From NCBI GenBank assembly GCA_964650485.1, contig CAZYTX010000004.1, positions 1 to 64,000 of the forward strand: a stretch of 64,000 nt of DNA, written 5' to 3'. Origin of the DNA: CAZYTX01 sp964650485. GTDB taxonomy: Bacteria; RBG-13-61-14; DATKZS01. Below are positions 50,185-59,394 of this stretch, one piece after another. Positions within the stretch are counted from its first letter, which is position 1. Each line of letters starts with the position of its first letter. The notes beneath the pieces were generated by a model. The model saw only the letters and a program-made list of their open reading frames with translations. It searched no databases and was not told the DNA's origin. Both the position numbers and the translations under genes were made by a program.

Positions 50185-51387
50185 CTATATCACACCCTTG
50201 TCCTTGAGCCCCTGTAGATCGCTTTCGCTGAGACCCAGGTATCCACCGTACACCTCCAGGTTGTGCTCGCCCACCCCGGGGGCCCCGCTCCTAATATTAC
50301 CCGGTGAGCCGCTTAGCTTTATCGGTATGCCCGGCAATGGAACAGTATGCCCGTCGCCGACGTCCACCTCCACTATCATGCCCCTCGATTCCAGGTTCTT
50401 ATCCTGGTTCACCTCTTCCACCTCCAGCACCCGGCCGCACGGTATCCTGTGCTCGTCCAGGGCACTCTCGATCTCCTCGGCCGACCTCCCCTCCATCCAC
50501 GACTCCAGCTCGTCCCTTATCACTTCCCTGTTCTTCACCCTCTGGATAAGGTTTGTAAAACGCGGATCGTCCTTGTACTCGGGCTTTCCTATTATCTCGC
50601 ACATGGCCTCCCACTGCCGGTCGGTCAAAAACACCACCGCCACGTACCCGTCCTTTGCCTTGTACGGCTTCCAGAAGGGCAGGCCCTTGTCCCCGGTGAA
50701 AAGGTCCTCGAAGGTGCCCCCCATGGCCTGTTTGATCTTTTCTATGTCCTTTTGCATGCGCACCTGGAAGGCCCGGAAGTTGTGGAAGTACATCACGTCC
50801 TGCATGGAGATGTCCACGAGCTGGCCCTCGCCGGTCCGGTCCCGGTGGCGCAGGGCGGTGAGTATGCCGATGGCCGCGTATGCCCCGCTGACCAGGTCGC
50901 CGAAGAACACGCCCGGGCTCCTGTTCGGGGTCCTCTGCGCGCTCATGATCCCCGAGGTTGCCTGGGCGATGATGTCGAAAGCCACCCGGTGCGAGTTGGG
51001 CGCGTCCTTGCCGAACCCCGAGATGGAGCAGTAGACAAGACCCGGGTTCAGCTCCTTGAGCTCGTCGTACCCCAGGCCCGACCTTTCCATGCTCCCGGGC
51101 GCAAGGTTCTCGATCACCACGTCGAAGTGGGGAATAAGCTTCTTTATGAGCCCGGAACCCTCCGGCTTCCTCATGTCCACGGATATGCCCTTCTTGCTCC
51201 GGTGCCAGTGGATCATGGACTCCTCCTGGTCGGGGATGAGCAGCATCCACATCCTCATGGTCTCGCCGCCGGGAGGCTCGACCTTCACCACCTCCGCCCC
51301 GAAGTCCGCGAGTATCTGCGATGCCCGGGGACCGGAGAGGAACATGGAGAAGTCGAGCACCTTTATTCCCTGCAACGGCATGCTCAT
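50185..51387 (-). CDS. CaiB/BaiF family (class III) CoA-transferase
   Basis: This transfers CoA between acids. The 400-residue protein has KVLDFSMFLSGPRASQILAD at the N-terminus and DIIAQATSGIMSAQ in the middle. The catalytic Asp of the family is in FGDLVSGAYAAIGIL near residue 168. The C-terminal region includes EHRIPCGRVLEVEEV, typical of the family. It has normal length and a complete frame. It precedes the HAD remnant in the same orientation. The substrate acid cannot be read from sequence. Confidence 0.9.
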   Translation of the reverse strand: MSMPLQGIKVLDFSMFLSGPRASQILADFGAEVVKVEPPGGETMRMWMLLIPDQEESMIHWHRSKKGISVDMRKPEGSGLIKKLIPHFDVVIENLAPGSMERSGLGYDELKELNPGLVYCSISGFGKDAPNSHRVAFDIIAQATSGIMSAQRTPNRSPGVFFGDLVSGAYAAIGILTALRHRDRTGEGQLVDISMQDVMYFHNFRAFQVRMQKDIEKIKQAMGGTFEDLFTGDKGLPFWKPYKAKDGYVAVVFLTDRQWEAMCEIIGKPEYKDDPRFTNLIQRVKNREVIRDELESWMEGRSAEEIESALDEHRIPCGRVLEVEEVNQDKNLESRGMIVEVDVGDGHTVPLPGIPIKLSGSPGNIRSGAPGVGEHNLEVYGGYLGLSESDLQGLKDKGVI

Positions 51388-51466
51388 GCTTAAAATACCT
51401 CCTGGAAAATTAGCACGGACAAGCTGATGTTTAGCACTGTGTGCGCACGGCTGTCAAACTCACTCC

Positions 51467-53509
51467 TCACTCCTTTGCGCCAAGCGTTGCGATGCATTCA
51501 TTGAGCTTCCTCTGCTGCGACCTGGTGGTGAGGAACACCAGCACGTCCCCCGGCTCGATCACGGATTCTCCGTGCGGTATAAGGATCCCTTCCCCGCGCT
51601 GGATCAATGCGATGATGCAGTGCCTTGGCAGGGCCAGGTCCTTTATCTTCTGGAAGGCCAGGTTGTCGTCCTCTCGTGCAACCTCTTTCTCCACCTGCAC
51701 GTAGTCCTCGAACCCGCCCGGCATTTCCACGCATTCCCTTTGCATCAGCTCCTTCTGCTCGTCCACGAACTCGTTGTAAGCCCACAGGATATCGCTCCGG
51801 GGCAGCAGTCCCCGGACCTTCTTGGAGTCTTCCTTGTCAACCACCACAAGCTGGTGGATGTCCTTTTTGGTCAACCGCTGCATGGCCGTGAGCAGGCTGT
51901 CGTCCGGGGTGCAGGTGATAAGGTGCGTGGTCATGATGTCGGCCACGGTAAACCCCTCCAGCTCGCCCTCAACTGCCAGGTCTTGCAGGTCGGAGTCGGT
52001 GACTATCCCGGCCAGCCGGCCGGCCCTGTCCAGGACCGGGGCGCTTCTTGCGCCGGACTCTTCAAAGAAGTTCGAGAGTTCGGTCACAGACATGTCGGGC
52101 CGGGCGGTCTTTATGTCCGTGGTCATAGCGTCCCTTACAACCACCACGTCCAGGATGCCGACCTCGGGCTTGGGCGGAGCAAACCCCCCAAGCCGGCGCA
52201 GCTTGATGGTGTATATGGAGTCCTTGCTTAAGCCGTAAGACACCAGGTAGCTCACACCCGCGGCCAGCATCAGGGGGAGGATTATTCTGTAGTCGTCGGT
52301 CATCTCGAAAACGATGATCACCGAGGTTATGGGTGCGTGGGCCGCGCCGGCGAAGACCGCGGCCATGCCCACCAGGGCGTAGGCCCCCGGGGGTGCGGTG
52401 ACAGCGGGGAACAACTGGTTTGCGATCAATCCAAAGGCCGCGCCGGCCATCACACCGATGAACAGGGAGGGGGCGAACACGCCCCCGGAGCCGCCCGCGC
52501 CCAGTGTGAAGGATGTGGCCAGAATCTTCATCAGGAGCAGCGCCAGCAGGAAGTATAGCTCGAAGCTGCCGGAAAGCGCCATCTCCACTCCCTCGTACCC
52601 CACCCCGAAGACAAGCTCGCTCCCGAAAAAACCGAGCAGGCCCACGCCAAGACCGCCGATAGCAGCCTTTAGGTAAACGTTAAAGTCCCAGCGCTCGAAC
52701 ACCTCCTCGAAAAAGTAAATCGAGCGGACATAGGCAAGGGATATGACCGCCAGGAAAAGTCCCAGCATAAGGTAGAGCGGGAACTCCCAAAAGCTCTGCA
52801 AGGCGAACGGCTGGATGAGCTCGAAGGCCGGCTGCTTGCCAAGGAATGCCTGGCACACAGCCACCGCGGTCACCGAGGAGATAACCAGGAGCGAGAAGGA
52901 GCGGGCCGCGAACACCCCGAGTATCACCTCCAGGGCGAACATCACACCGGCCACCGGCGCGTTGAAGGTCCCGGCTATGCCCCCCGCGGCCCCGCAAGCA
53001 AGCAGGAGCTTGACCTCCGACTCGGAGAGCTTGAAGAGCTGGCCGATGTTGCTGCCAATCGAGCACCCGATCTGGACGATGGGCCCCTCGCGGCCAACCG
53101 ATCCCCCGGAGCCGATGTTGAGCGCGCTGGCAAGGGACTTGATTATGGCCACCCGCAGGCGGACCCTGCCGCCCTTCTTTTTGACCGCGTACTGCACCTC
53201 CGGGACCCCGTGACCCTTGGCCTCGGGTGCCCAGCGACGAACTATCAAGGTGACCAGTATCATGCCCAACACAGGCACCACGATGATGTAGCTCCTGCCG
53301 AGGTCGAACAGGGGAAAGGAAGAGGCAAGGTCGGCGCCGCCCTCGAAGAAAAGCCAATGCGCCCACTGGATGAGGTAGCGGAAGGCTATGGCGCCGAAGC
53401 CCGCGCTCAGGCCCACGGCCAGGGCGAGCAGCGCCGGGGCGACGCTTTCGGAGTTCTTTATAAGATATACTACCCGTCCTCCGATGGATGTCATAACGGA
53501 AAACTTCAC
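51467..53509 (-). CDS. ClC-family chloride channel/exchanger with CBS and TrkA-C domains
   Basis: This 680-residue inner-membrane protein is of the ClC family. The transport domain (residues 20-430) has GSGGSVGREGPIVQIG with the gating Glu, GSGGVFAPSLFIG and GMAAVFAGAAHAPITSVIIVFEM. Two CBS domains follow (about 455-570), the first opening VRDAMTTDIKTARPDMSVTE and the second VADIMTTHLITCTPDDSL. The C-terminus (600-680) resembles a TrkA-C domain (ESVIEPGDVLVFLTTRSQQ). The stop codon lies in a GGAGTGAGGAGTGAG repeat. The combination suggests regulation by nucleotide binding. Confidence 0.92.
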   Translation of the reverse strand: MKFSVMTSIGGRVVYLIKNSESVAPALLALAVGLSAGFGAIAFRYLIQWAHWLFFEGGADLASSFPLFDLGRSYIIVVPVLGMILVTLIVRRWAPEAKGHGVPEVQYAVKKKGGRVRLRVAIIKSLASALNIGSGGSVGREGPIVQIGCSIGSNIGQLFKLSESEVKLLLACGAAGGIAGTFNAPVAGVMFALEVILGVFAARSFSLLVISSVTAVAVCQAFLGKQPAFELIQPFALQSFWEFPLYLMLGLFLAVISLAYVRSIYFFEEVFERWDFNVYLKAAIGGLGVGLLGFFGSELVFGVGYEGVEMALSGSFELYFLLALLLMKILATSFTLGAGGSGGVFAPSLFIGVMAGAAFGLIANQLFPAVTAPPGAYALVGMAAVFAGAAHAPITSVIIVFEMTDDYRIILPLMLAAGVSYLVSYGLSKDSIYTIKLRRLGGFAPPKPEVGILDVVVVRDAMTTDIKTARPDMSVTELSNFFEESGARSAPVLDRAGRLAGIVTDSDLQDLAVEGELEGFTVADIMTTHLITCTPDDSLLTAMQRLTKKDIHQLVVVDKEDSKKVRGLLPRSDILWAYNEFVDEQKELMQRECVEMPGGFEDYVQVEKEVAREDDNLAFQKIKDLALPRHCIIALIQRGEGILIPHGESVIEPGDVLVFLTTRSQQRKLNECIATLGAKE

Positions 53510-53650
53510 CTGCTAAAAGACTAGTGGTGATTTTACAACAGCTTTCATCTCATTAAAAAGACCGATGCTTTACATCGCGCGTTTGTTGAAAAGTAAACCG
53601 ATTTGAAGGAACCTAGGGATTAGTCGAGAATTCAGTCTCAAGGCTAAAAA

Positions 53651-55672
53651 ATGGGCTCTATAAAAAAAGCTCTCAGGCCCGTATACTTTGTCATGGCCGT
53701 CCCTGCGGGCCTGGTTCACGCCTTTTTGAGCTACCTCTGGTCGGTGGACATTCACGCCTCGCCACATTTGAAGCTTCTGGGATTCTCATTTGTGGCGGGA
53801 GCTGTAACCGCGTTTGCAATCCGGGTGCTGTTTCACCGCTTTTCGGAGGAATCCAGGGCGCTCCCGTATTTTATCTGGGCCCTCGCGGCTTTATTAACGT
53901 CCAGCCTCTTCACTAACCAGCCGCCCGACAGGGCCAGGTTCTTGCCAGCACTATCAGGGGCCGCCGGCGCCAGGCCCGAGTTGCGGCTGGAGCTCAATTA
54001 CGAGACCAGGACCTGCTTCGAGCTCACCTACCCCGAGAGTATGACCATGGAATCAGTGGTCCCGCCGCACGCCAGGCTGGTCATGGGAGTGGGCGTGAAT
54101 CGAACACAGGACGAGGCTGGCCCTGATTTATTTATAAATGTGACCAGCTCTCAGGGCAAGTCGCTGGTGGAAAAGAGATTCTCCCCTGATTGCGAGCGCA
54201 GTTGCTGGAAGGACTACTCGGTGGACCTGTCAGGGCTCGCGGGAAAAGAGGTTAATATTATAATCCGGGCCGCACCCGGGGCCTTGAATTCCGAAGGAAA
54301 CATATACGTAAGCAACCCGCGCATTATCGCCTCCAATCCCGAGGACCCCAAGCCGAACGTGGTTTTCATCGTGGCTGACACGCTTCGAGCCGACGCGGTT
54401 TCATACCACCGGGAGGGTCTCACCCCCGCACTTGCCGGCCTTGCTTCTCGGGGGGTCAGGTTCACGCGTCATTATGCCCAAAGCTCCTGGACCTCTCCAT
54501 CCATAGCTTCCATGCTGACCGGCAAGATGCCGGTGCAAACCGGGGTGTTGTCGAGCAGAAGATTGAAGCTCGCACCCCAAAACGCCACCCTGGCCGAGGT
54601 CCTGCAAGAGGCGGGATGGCGCACCGCGGGCTTTTCCTCAAACCCCTTCATAAACTCGGAATACAATTATGACCAGGGGTTCGACTCTTTCAACATGGTC
54701 AGGTCTTCTCACCTGATGTGTCTGGACATAGGGGAAAACGTGACAAGGCAGGCCGTAAGCTGGCTGAAAGAGAACGGGAAAGACCCCTTTTTCATGTTCG
54801 TTCTTTACGTGGACCCCCATGACCCCTACGTGTCTCCTTTTTCACATCTTATCGAAAAGCCGGTTCCCACCCTGTCTTTCAAAGACGTGATCAGGACTAT
54901 CATAACTTGGGGGCCTTACAGCTTTTATGCGCCCTTTAAGAACCCGCAGCACCATTACGTTGATGCATACCGGAAGATGTACAGCGCCGAGGTGAACTAC
55001 GTTGACCGACAGGTGGGCAAACTCATCGGGGCCGTGGAAGAGGCCGGGCTTGTCGAACGCACCCTGGTGATTTTCACCTCGGACCACGGGGAAGGGTTCC
55101 TGGAGCGGAATTTCCTCTCCCACGGATACCAGCCATACGAGGAGATGGTGCACGTGCCTTTTATCATCTCCGGCCCGGGATGCAAAAAAGAAACCGTGGA
55201 CCACGTAACCTCGAACCTGGACGTTCTTCCCACCGTGCTCTCATACCTGGGGATCCACCAGAAGAATGACTCCCCAGGAAACCCTCTACTCGGAACAAAG
55301 GTCCCGAATTCACCAGGTGGCATCGCCTATACCGAGGTCCCGGAGATGGTAAACACTGACGCGGAAACCTTTTTCACCAAGGAGCAGATTGAGAATTTCT
55401 ATTTCAGGGCCGCCATAAAATATCCCCTCAAAGCGATCGAGAGGCTTGACATAAAGACAGGGAACAAGAGAATCAGGTTCTACGACCTGTCCAGAGACCC
55501 CCGTGAGAAGGACCCATATCCGGGAGGCGAGCGGGAGCGGTTTGATGCTCTTGAAAAGGATTTGACCCGGTTTTTCGAGACCCTTCCCGGAAAAGCGGAC
55601 ATAAAAAAGAAACATGAACTGGACCCCGGAACCAAAAAGCTGCTAAAGTCCCTCGGATACATAAACAATTAG
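53651..55672 (+). CDS. membrane-anchored sulfatase/AP-superfamily enzyme (second)
   Basis: This 673-residue paralogue of the protein at 34306 has the same architecture: TM segments in the first 100 residues, a beta-rich domain (about 110-225) and the hydrolase domain from VVFIVADTLRADAVSYH. The nucleophile region reads AQSSWTSPSIASMLTGKM, again with Thr in place of the sulfatase Cys. VIFTSDHGEGFLERNFLSHG supplies metal ligands. It ends LLKSLGYINN. Unlike its paralogue it stands alone, with a tonB gene downstream behind its own promoter. Confidence 0.85.
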   Translation: MGSIKKALRPVYFVMAVPAGLVHAFLSYLWSVDIHASPHLKLLGFSFVAGAVTAFAIRVLFHRFSEESRALPYFIWALAALLTSSLFTNQPPDRARFLPALSGAAGARPELRLELNYETRTCFELTYPESMTMESVVPPHARLVMGVGVNRTQDEAGPDLFINVTSSQGKSLVEKRFSPDCERSCWKDYSVDLSGLAGKEVNIIIRAAPGALNSEGNIYVSNPRIIASNPEDPKPNVVFIVADTLRADAVSYHREGLTPALAGLASRGVRFTRHYAQSSWTSPSIASMLTGKMPVQTGVLSSRRLKLAPQNATLAEVLQEAGWRTAGFSSNPFINSEYNYDQGFDSFNMVRSSHLMCLDIGENVTRQAVSWLKENGKDPFFMFVLYVDPHDPYVSPFSHLIEKPVPTLSFKDVIRTIITWGPYSFYAPFKNPQHHYVDAYRKMYSAEVNYVDRQVGKLIGAVEEAGLVERTLVIFTSDHGEGFLERNFLSHGYQPYEEMVHVPFIISGPGCKKETVDHVTSNLDVLPTVLSYLGIHQKNDSPGNPLLGTKVPNSPGGIAYTEVPEMVNTDAETFFTKEQIENFYFRAAIKYPLKAIERLDIKTGNKRIRFYDLSRDPREKDPYPGGERERFDALEKDLTRFFETLPGKADIKKKHELDPGTKKLLKSLGYINN

Positions 55673-55752
55673 CATTATGCGAGACGTGATCCCCGCTGAA
55701 CTCATTAAAACCGCCAATCGCAAAACCAAACCATTAGGCCGCTGATCAGGGC

Positions 55753-55781
55753 TTTACACCGCTGCTTTTTATCAATATACT
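55753..55781 (+). promoter_or_regulatory. sigma-70-like promoter for the tonB gene
   Basis: TTTACA (55753-55758), 17 bases and TATACT (55776-55781) match the consensus at 10 of 12 positions. The tonB ATG lies 27 bases further on. Confidence 0.65.
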
Positions 55782-55807
55782 TGGTAGCGGAAAGGGATTT
55801 TAAGGGG

Positions 55808-56506
55808 ATGTCACCTTTCAAAAGAATTGCCTGCGCAACTGCCGTCTCTATCGCCTTGCACCTTTTTATTCTTGCAAGCGTGAGCGGCTATGAGTTCGCA
55901 AGCCGCGGTGCGGTGAAGCTTCCGGGCCTTTTGTTCGTACATCTCGTCGAGCTGGGGGGCAGGGGAGCGGAGGCAAGCATTGGCGGGCCCGATGCGCCTT
56001 TCATGCTGCACAGCCAGGGGCCTGAATCCAGGACGGACCCGGAAGTGCCGCCCGCCATGGATGAGGACTGCTATAAGGGGGAGCATGGAAAGGCGGGAGA
56101 TGGCAAAGACTTGCTTGACCGCCGCGCCGATGAAAGCCCCAGGTCTTTGTCCCTGTCCGCGTCCGAGCAAAGAGAGGAGGAGAGCACGAGCTTTGCATCC
56201 GCCTCGGAGGAGGCCGGGCCTTCCGGCAAAAGGGGCGGCCCCAGGTGCATAAGCTGTCCCGCTCCCGCGTACCCGGACTTTGCCGAGGAGCGGGCCATCG
56301 AGGGCAAGGTGGTGGTAAGGTTCCAGGTGCTTGCGGACGGCACCGTGGGCGACATATTCGTGGAGCAAAGCTCGGGCTTTCCACTGCTCGATGAAACCGC
56401 CCTTGCCGCGGTGAAATCTTGGAAGTTCGCACCCGCGGAGGAGGACGCCGAGACGCGTGTCTCCACACGCAAAGAGGTCTTTCAGTTTTTTCTCGAATCT
56501 CCCTGA
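55808..56506 (+). CDS. TonB-family energy transducer
   Basis: This 232-residue protein has an N-terminal TM anchor (CATAVSIALHLFILASVS), a long Glu/Ser/Pro-containing middle region (residues 60-145) and a TonB C-terminal domain (about 148-232) opening CISCPAPAYPDFAEERAIEG, then VVVRFQVLADGTVGDIFVEQ. The start at 55808 follows AAGGG; an upstream TTG-initiated extension is not needed. The CISC pair before the domain is unusual. No ExbBD is nearby. The hydrolase gene starts seven bases after the stop. Confidence 0.85.
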   Translation: MSPFKRIACATAVSIALHLFILASVSGYEFASRGAVKLPGLLFVHLVELGGRGAEASIGGPDAPFMLHSQGPESRTDPEVPPAMDEDCYKGEHGKAGDGKDLLDRRADESPRSLSLSASEQREEESTSFASASEEAGPSGKRGGPRCISCPAPAYPDFAEERAIEGKVVVRFQVLADGTVGDIFVEQSSGFPLLDETALAAVKSWKFAPAEEDAETRVSTRKEVFQFFLESP

Positions 56507-56512
56507 AGAAAA

Positions 56513-57475
56513 ATGGACCTTGACCAATACCTGGATAACCTGCTTCAAAAGCTGGGCATTTCAAACCTGAAAGGCTCATGGGAAGACGCCTGGATAAAAA
56601 GCGACGGCGTCACGCTTTATGCTCCCGTGTTCCCATGCGAGCAAGGCAAACCCACAGTGGTCTTCATTCCCGGCACCTCGGTATACGCCCTGTGCTACAT
56701 AGAGTTCCTGCACGGCCTGTGGGAACAAGGGTTCAACGTGGTGGGGTTCGACCCCCGCGGACAGGGACAGAGCAGCGGGATAAGGGGAGACTACACCATC
56801 ATGGAGCACGTGGCTGACGCCGGCGCAGCTATCGAGTACAGCCGCGACCGCTTCAAGGGAGAGGTGTTCGTGATGGGCAGCTCCCAGGGCGGCATCGAGG
56901 CCTTCTACCTCGCGGCCAAAGCAAGCCCGCCGGCTGACGGCTACATCTGCCACAACATAGCAGACCTCGAAGACCCGGACTCCGTGCGACTCACCCGCTT
57001 CGGTCCCAAAAAGGAGCGCAAACAAGGCCGGCCCCTGGTCAGGCTGCTCACCAGGACGGCCATGAGCGCCATGAGGGCCCAGGCAAAGCTCCTCCCACGC
57101 CTCAAGGTCCCAATAGCAGCGTACCTCGACTTGAAGTCAGAGCCCATGCGCTTTTTCGAAAACGCCTGGAACTTCATACTCCAGGACCCCCTGGCCCTCA
57201 CCTCGATAACCATGCGCGCGGCCGCCTCCCTTGCCGGGACACCCCTGCCCAGGCCCTTAGAAGAGATCCAGGGGCCAATGCTGGTGCTCCACTCCTCCCT
57301 GGACCACATCTTTCCACAGGACTACATCTTGCGGCTATACGAAAAGCTCCGCTGCGAAAAAGAGATGAAAATCTACCCTGACCTGCACCACCTCATAACC
57401 ATCGAGCACGTGGAGCTGATACTGCCTGACCTGGTCAAGTGGATCAATGAGAGAGCTTTGAGGTCTGAGGTTTGA
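56513..57475 (+). CDS. alpha/beta hydrolase (serine aminopeptidase S33/lysophospholipase type)
   Basis: This 320-residue cytoplasmic hydrolase has the fold's markers: VVFIPGTSVYALCYIEFLHG, GFDPRGQGQSSG, the nucleophile Ser in FVMGSSQGGIEAFYLA near residue 124, the catalytic Asp in LHSSLDHIFP near 266 and the His in DLHHLITIEH near 298. It most resembles monoacylglycerol lipase-type enzymes. The last residues RSEV and the TGA lie in a GAGGTCTGAGGTTTGAG repeat. It is cotranscribed with tonB. Confidence 0.85.
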   Translation: MDLDQYLDNLLQKLGISNLKGSWEDAWIKSDGVTLYAPVFPCEQGKPTVVFIPGTSVYALCYIEFLHGLWEQGFNVVGFDPRGQGQSSGIRGDYTIMEHVADAGAAIEYSRDRFKGEVFVMGSSQGGIEAFYLAAKASPPADGYICHNIADLEDPDSVRLTRFGPKKERKQGRPLVRLLTRTAMSAMRAQAKLLPRLKVPIAAYLDLKSEPMRFFENAWNFILQDPLALTSITMRAAASLAGTPLPRPLEEIQGPMLVLHSSLDHIFPQDYILRLYEKLRCEKEMKIYPDLHHLITIEHVELILPDLVKWINERALRSEV

Positions 57476-57478
57476 GCT
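57459..57478 (+). repeat. GAGGTCTGAGG-type repeat supplying a stop codon
   Basis: TGAGGTCTGAGGTTTGAG spans the end of the hydrolase gene, with the stop at 57473-57475 inside it. It is the same kind of sequence as at 3659-3693 and 18926-18966. Confidence 0.5.
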
Positions 57479-57493
57479 CCCTCTTAATTAGTC

Positions 57494-57658
57494 CCTGTTG
57501 CGAAACGCGGATTTTTGGAGTCGCAGGCTTGCCTGCGCTTTTCCTGGCCCCGGCTTGCCGGGGCGTCCATATTTATGCATGCACATAGCGCCGGGCTTTT
57601 TACCATGCGAACTTTCCGGGAAGCAAGCTTTCGCCAAAAATCCGCGTTTCGCAACAGG
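57494..57658. repeat. 165-bp element with 25-bp perfect terminal inverted repeats
   Basis: CCTGTTGCGAAACGCGGATT at 57494-57513, continuing to 57518, is repeated inverted without mismatch at 57634-57658. The interior has the hairpins GCAGG-CTTG-CCTGC and CCCCGG-CTTG-CCGGGG and the palindrome TGCATGCA. It lies between the 3' ends of two convergent genes and ends three bases before the pyrD stop codon. I see no target-site duplication. It may be a MITE-like insertion or a bidirectional terminator. Confidence 0.75.
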
Positions 57659-57661
57659 CAG

Positions 57662-58573
57662 CTACGCCCGGACCGCTCCGGTGAGCTCGGCTGCCGAGCC
57701 AATTTGGTTCTCTTCCAGGTATGAGCGGATACCGGATATGATCCTCGACGGAGTGGTGGGGTCCACCATGCTGGCTGTGCCCACCTGCACCGCGGTCGCC
57801 CCTGCCAGCATGAACTCGATGGCGTCCTCCGCTTCGGTTATCCCTCCGATCCCCACCACCGGCACGCTCACCTCTTTTGCCACCTCGTATACCATGCGCA
57901 GCGCAATGGGCTTTATAGCCGGGCCTGAGAGCCCGCCCGTAACCGTGTTCAGCACCGGCTTCCTGGTCTCCACGTCAATGGCCATGGCCCTGATTGTGTT
58001 TATCATGCTGATTGCGTCAGCGCCGGCCTGCTCGACCGCCTTTGCCACGGCCGCAATGTCCCCGGCATCGGGCGAGAGCTTGACCCACAAGGGCAGGCCG
58101 GTGGCCCCTCTCGCCTTAGCCACCAGGTCCGCGGCAATCTCGGGCCGGCTGCCGAAGGTCATGCCCCCGGCTTTCACGTTCGGGCAGGAGACGTTCAGCT
58201 CGATGCCGTGCACCCCCTTTGCTTCCGATACCCTCTCGCATACGGCAACGTACTCCTCCGCGCTCTCGCCGAACACGTTCACCACCACGGTCACTCCCCT
58301 GTCAGCGAGCCAGGGCAGCTTTTCGCGGACGAATGCCTCTGCGCCCACGTTCTCCAGGCCGATGGAGTTTATCATGCCGCAGGGGGTCTCGGCCATGCGG
58401 GGGGGAGGGTTCCCCGCCCTTGGCTCGAGGGAGATGCCCTTTACAACCACCGCGCCCGGGAGTGCGGGGTCGAGCGCGTCCGCGTACACCTCGCCGTACC
58501 CGCATGTTCCCGATGCCAGTGCCACCGGGTTCTTCATGTTTACCCCGCCGGCGTTTACTTCAAGGGAGATCAT
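57662..58573 (-). CDS. pyrD: dihydroorotate dehydrogenase, class 1B catalytic subunit
   Basis: This oxidises dihydroorotate to orotate. The 303-residue FMN-barrel protein shows VALASGTCGYGEVY, NSIGLENVG, VNVFGESAEEYV and the active-site Cys in ELNVSCPNVKAGG near residue 130. VKLSPDAGDI and GGLSGPAIKPIALR follow. The Cys base marks the class 1B, NAD-linked type, which uses PyrK. The start overlaps the pyrK stop by 14 bases. It is the last gene of the MaoC-rimI-pyrK-pyrD operon. Confidence 0.95.
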   Translation of the reverse strand: MISLEVNAGGVNMKNPVALASGTCGYGEVYADALDPALPGAVVVKGISLEPRAGNPPPRMAETPCGMINSIGLENVGAEAFVREKLPWLADRGVTVVVNVFGESAEEYVAVCERVSEAKGVHGIELNVSCPNVKAGGMTFGSRPEIAADLVAKARGATGLPLWVKLSPDAGDIAAVAKAVEQAGADAISMINTIRAMAIDVETRKPVLNTVTGGLSGPAIKPIALRMVYEVAKEVSVPVVGIGGITEAEDAIEFMLAGATAVQVGTASMVDPTTPSRIISGIRSYLEENQIGSAAELTGAVRA

Positions 58574-59387
58574 CCAAAGCCTCCCAGTCTATGCGCCCCG
58601 AGTCGAACACAGGCCCCTCCCTGCACACCCGCAGGTTGTGTCCATCCGCGCCCCTGATGGTGCAGGTGAGGCACGCTCCCATGCCGCAGCCCATGCGTGC
58701 CTCCAGGCTCACCTGGCAGGGTATGCCGCGCCGTGCGGCCATGCCGGCCACCACCTTGAGCATGGCACGCGGGCCGCACGCCAGCAACAGTTCCGGGCCC
58801 TTGTCCATCCGGTCCAGGGTCTTTTGCAAAACATCGGTAACCATTCCCTGCTCGCCCGCGCACCCGTCCTCGGAGCACAGCACGGCCTGGCAGCCCACCT
58901 CTCCCAGGTCGGACTGGAGCACCAGGCACTCGCCTGTCCTGGCCCCGTACACGAACTCCATTTTGGGGACCTGCTCCCGGGCAGCCAGTTCCCTGGCCGC
59001 GGAGAACAGCGGAACAGCGCCCATGCCGCCGCCGGCAAGGACCACGCTTTCGAGCGCAGGGTCCAGACAAAAGCCGCTGCCCAGCGGGCCGATGACGCTC
59101 ACCGTCTCCGAGGGTCTTAGGCCGGACAGCAGAGCGGTGCCGCGGCCCCTGACCTCGTACATGAACTCCAGCGCTTTATCCCCCTGCTTCTTACCAAAGC
59201 CCAGGTGTGATAGCGGGCGCCTGAGCAGCGGGTCATGGCCGCGGCCGGCCTTGAGCATGAAGAAGCGGCCGGGCAACACCTGGGAAAGCTCCTCCTGCGG
59301 CAGGAGCTTCATCCTGAATATACCGGGCGCAACCTCCCTGTTCTCCCGGACCTCGGCCTGAAACGGTACAAGTTCCCCTGACATCAC
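58560..59387 (-). CDS. pyrK: dihydroorotate dehydrogenase electron-transfer subunit
   Basis: This FAD/2Fe-2S protein passes electrons from PyrD to NAD. The 275-residue product has RRPLSHLGFG for FAD binding, VVLAGGGMGAVPLFSAAREL for the nucleotide, and the [2Fe-2S] site near the C-terminus: RMGCGMGACLTCTIRG, then VCREGPVF (Cys residues spaced C-x4-C-x2-C). It lies between rimI (7 bases upstream) and pyrD, which overlaps it. The frame is complete. Confidence 0.95.
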   Translation of the reverse strand: MMSGELVPFQAEVRENREVAPGIFRMKLLPQEELSQVLPGRFFMLKAGRGHDPLLRRPLSHLGFGKKQGDKALEFMYEVRGRGTALLSGLRPSETVSVIGPLGSGFCLDPALESVVLAGGGMGAVPLFSAARELAAREQVPKMEFVYGARTGECLVLQSDLGEVGCQAVLCSEDGCAGEQGMVTDVLQKTLDRMDKGPELLLACGPRAMLKVVAGMAARRGIPCQVSLEARMGCGMGACLTCTIRGADGHNLRVCREGPVFDSGRIDWEALDDLP

Positions 59388-59394
59388 GCGCCTC

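Noticed and set aside
57498..59120. 540-codon open frame on the plus strand
   Set aside because: It lies opposite pyrD and pyrK, has no recognisable domains, and results from GC-rich codon usage on the other strand.
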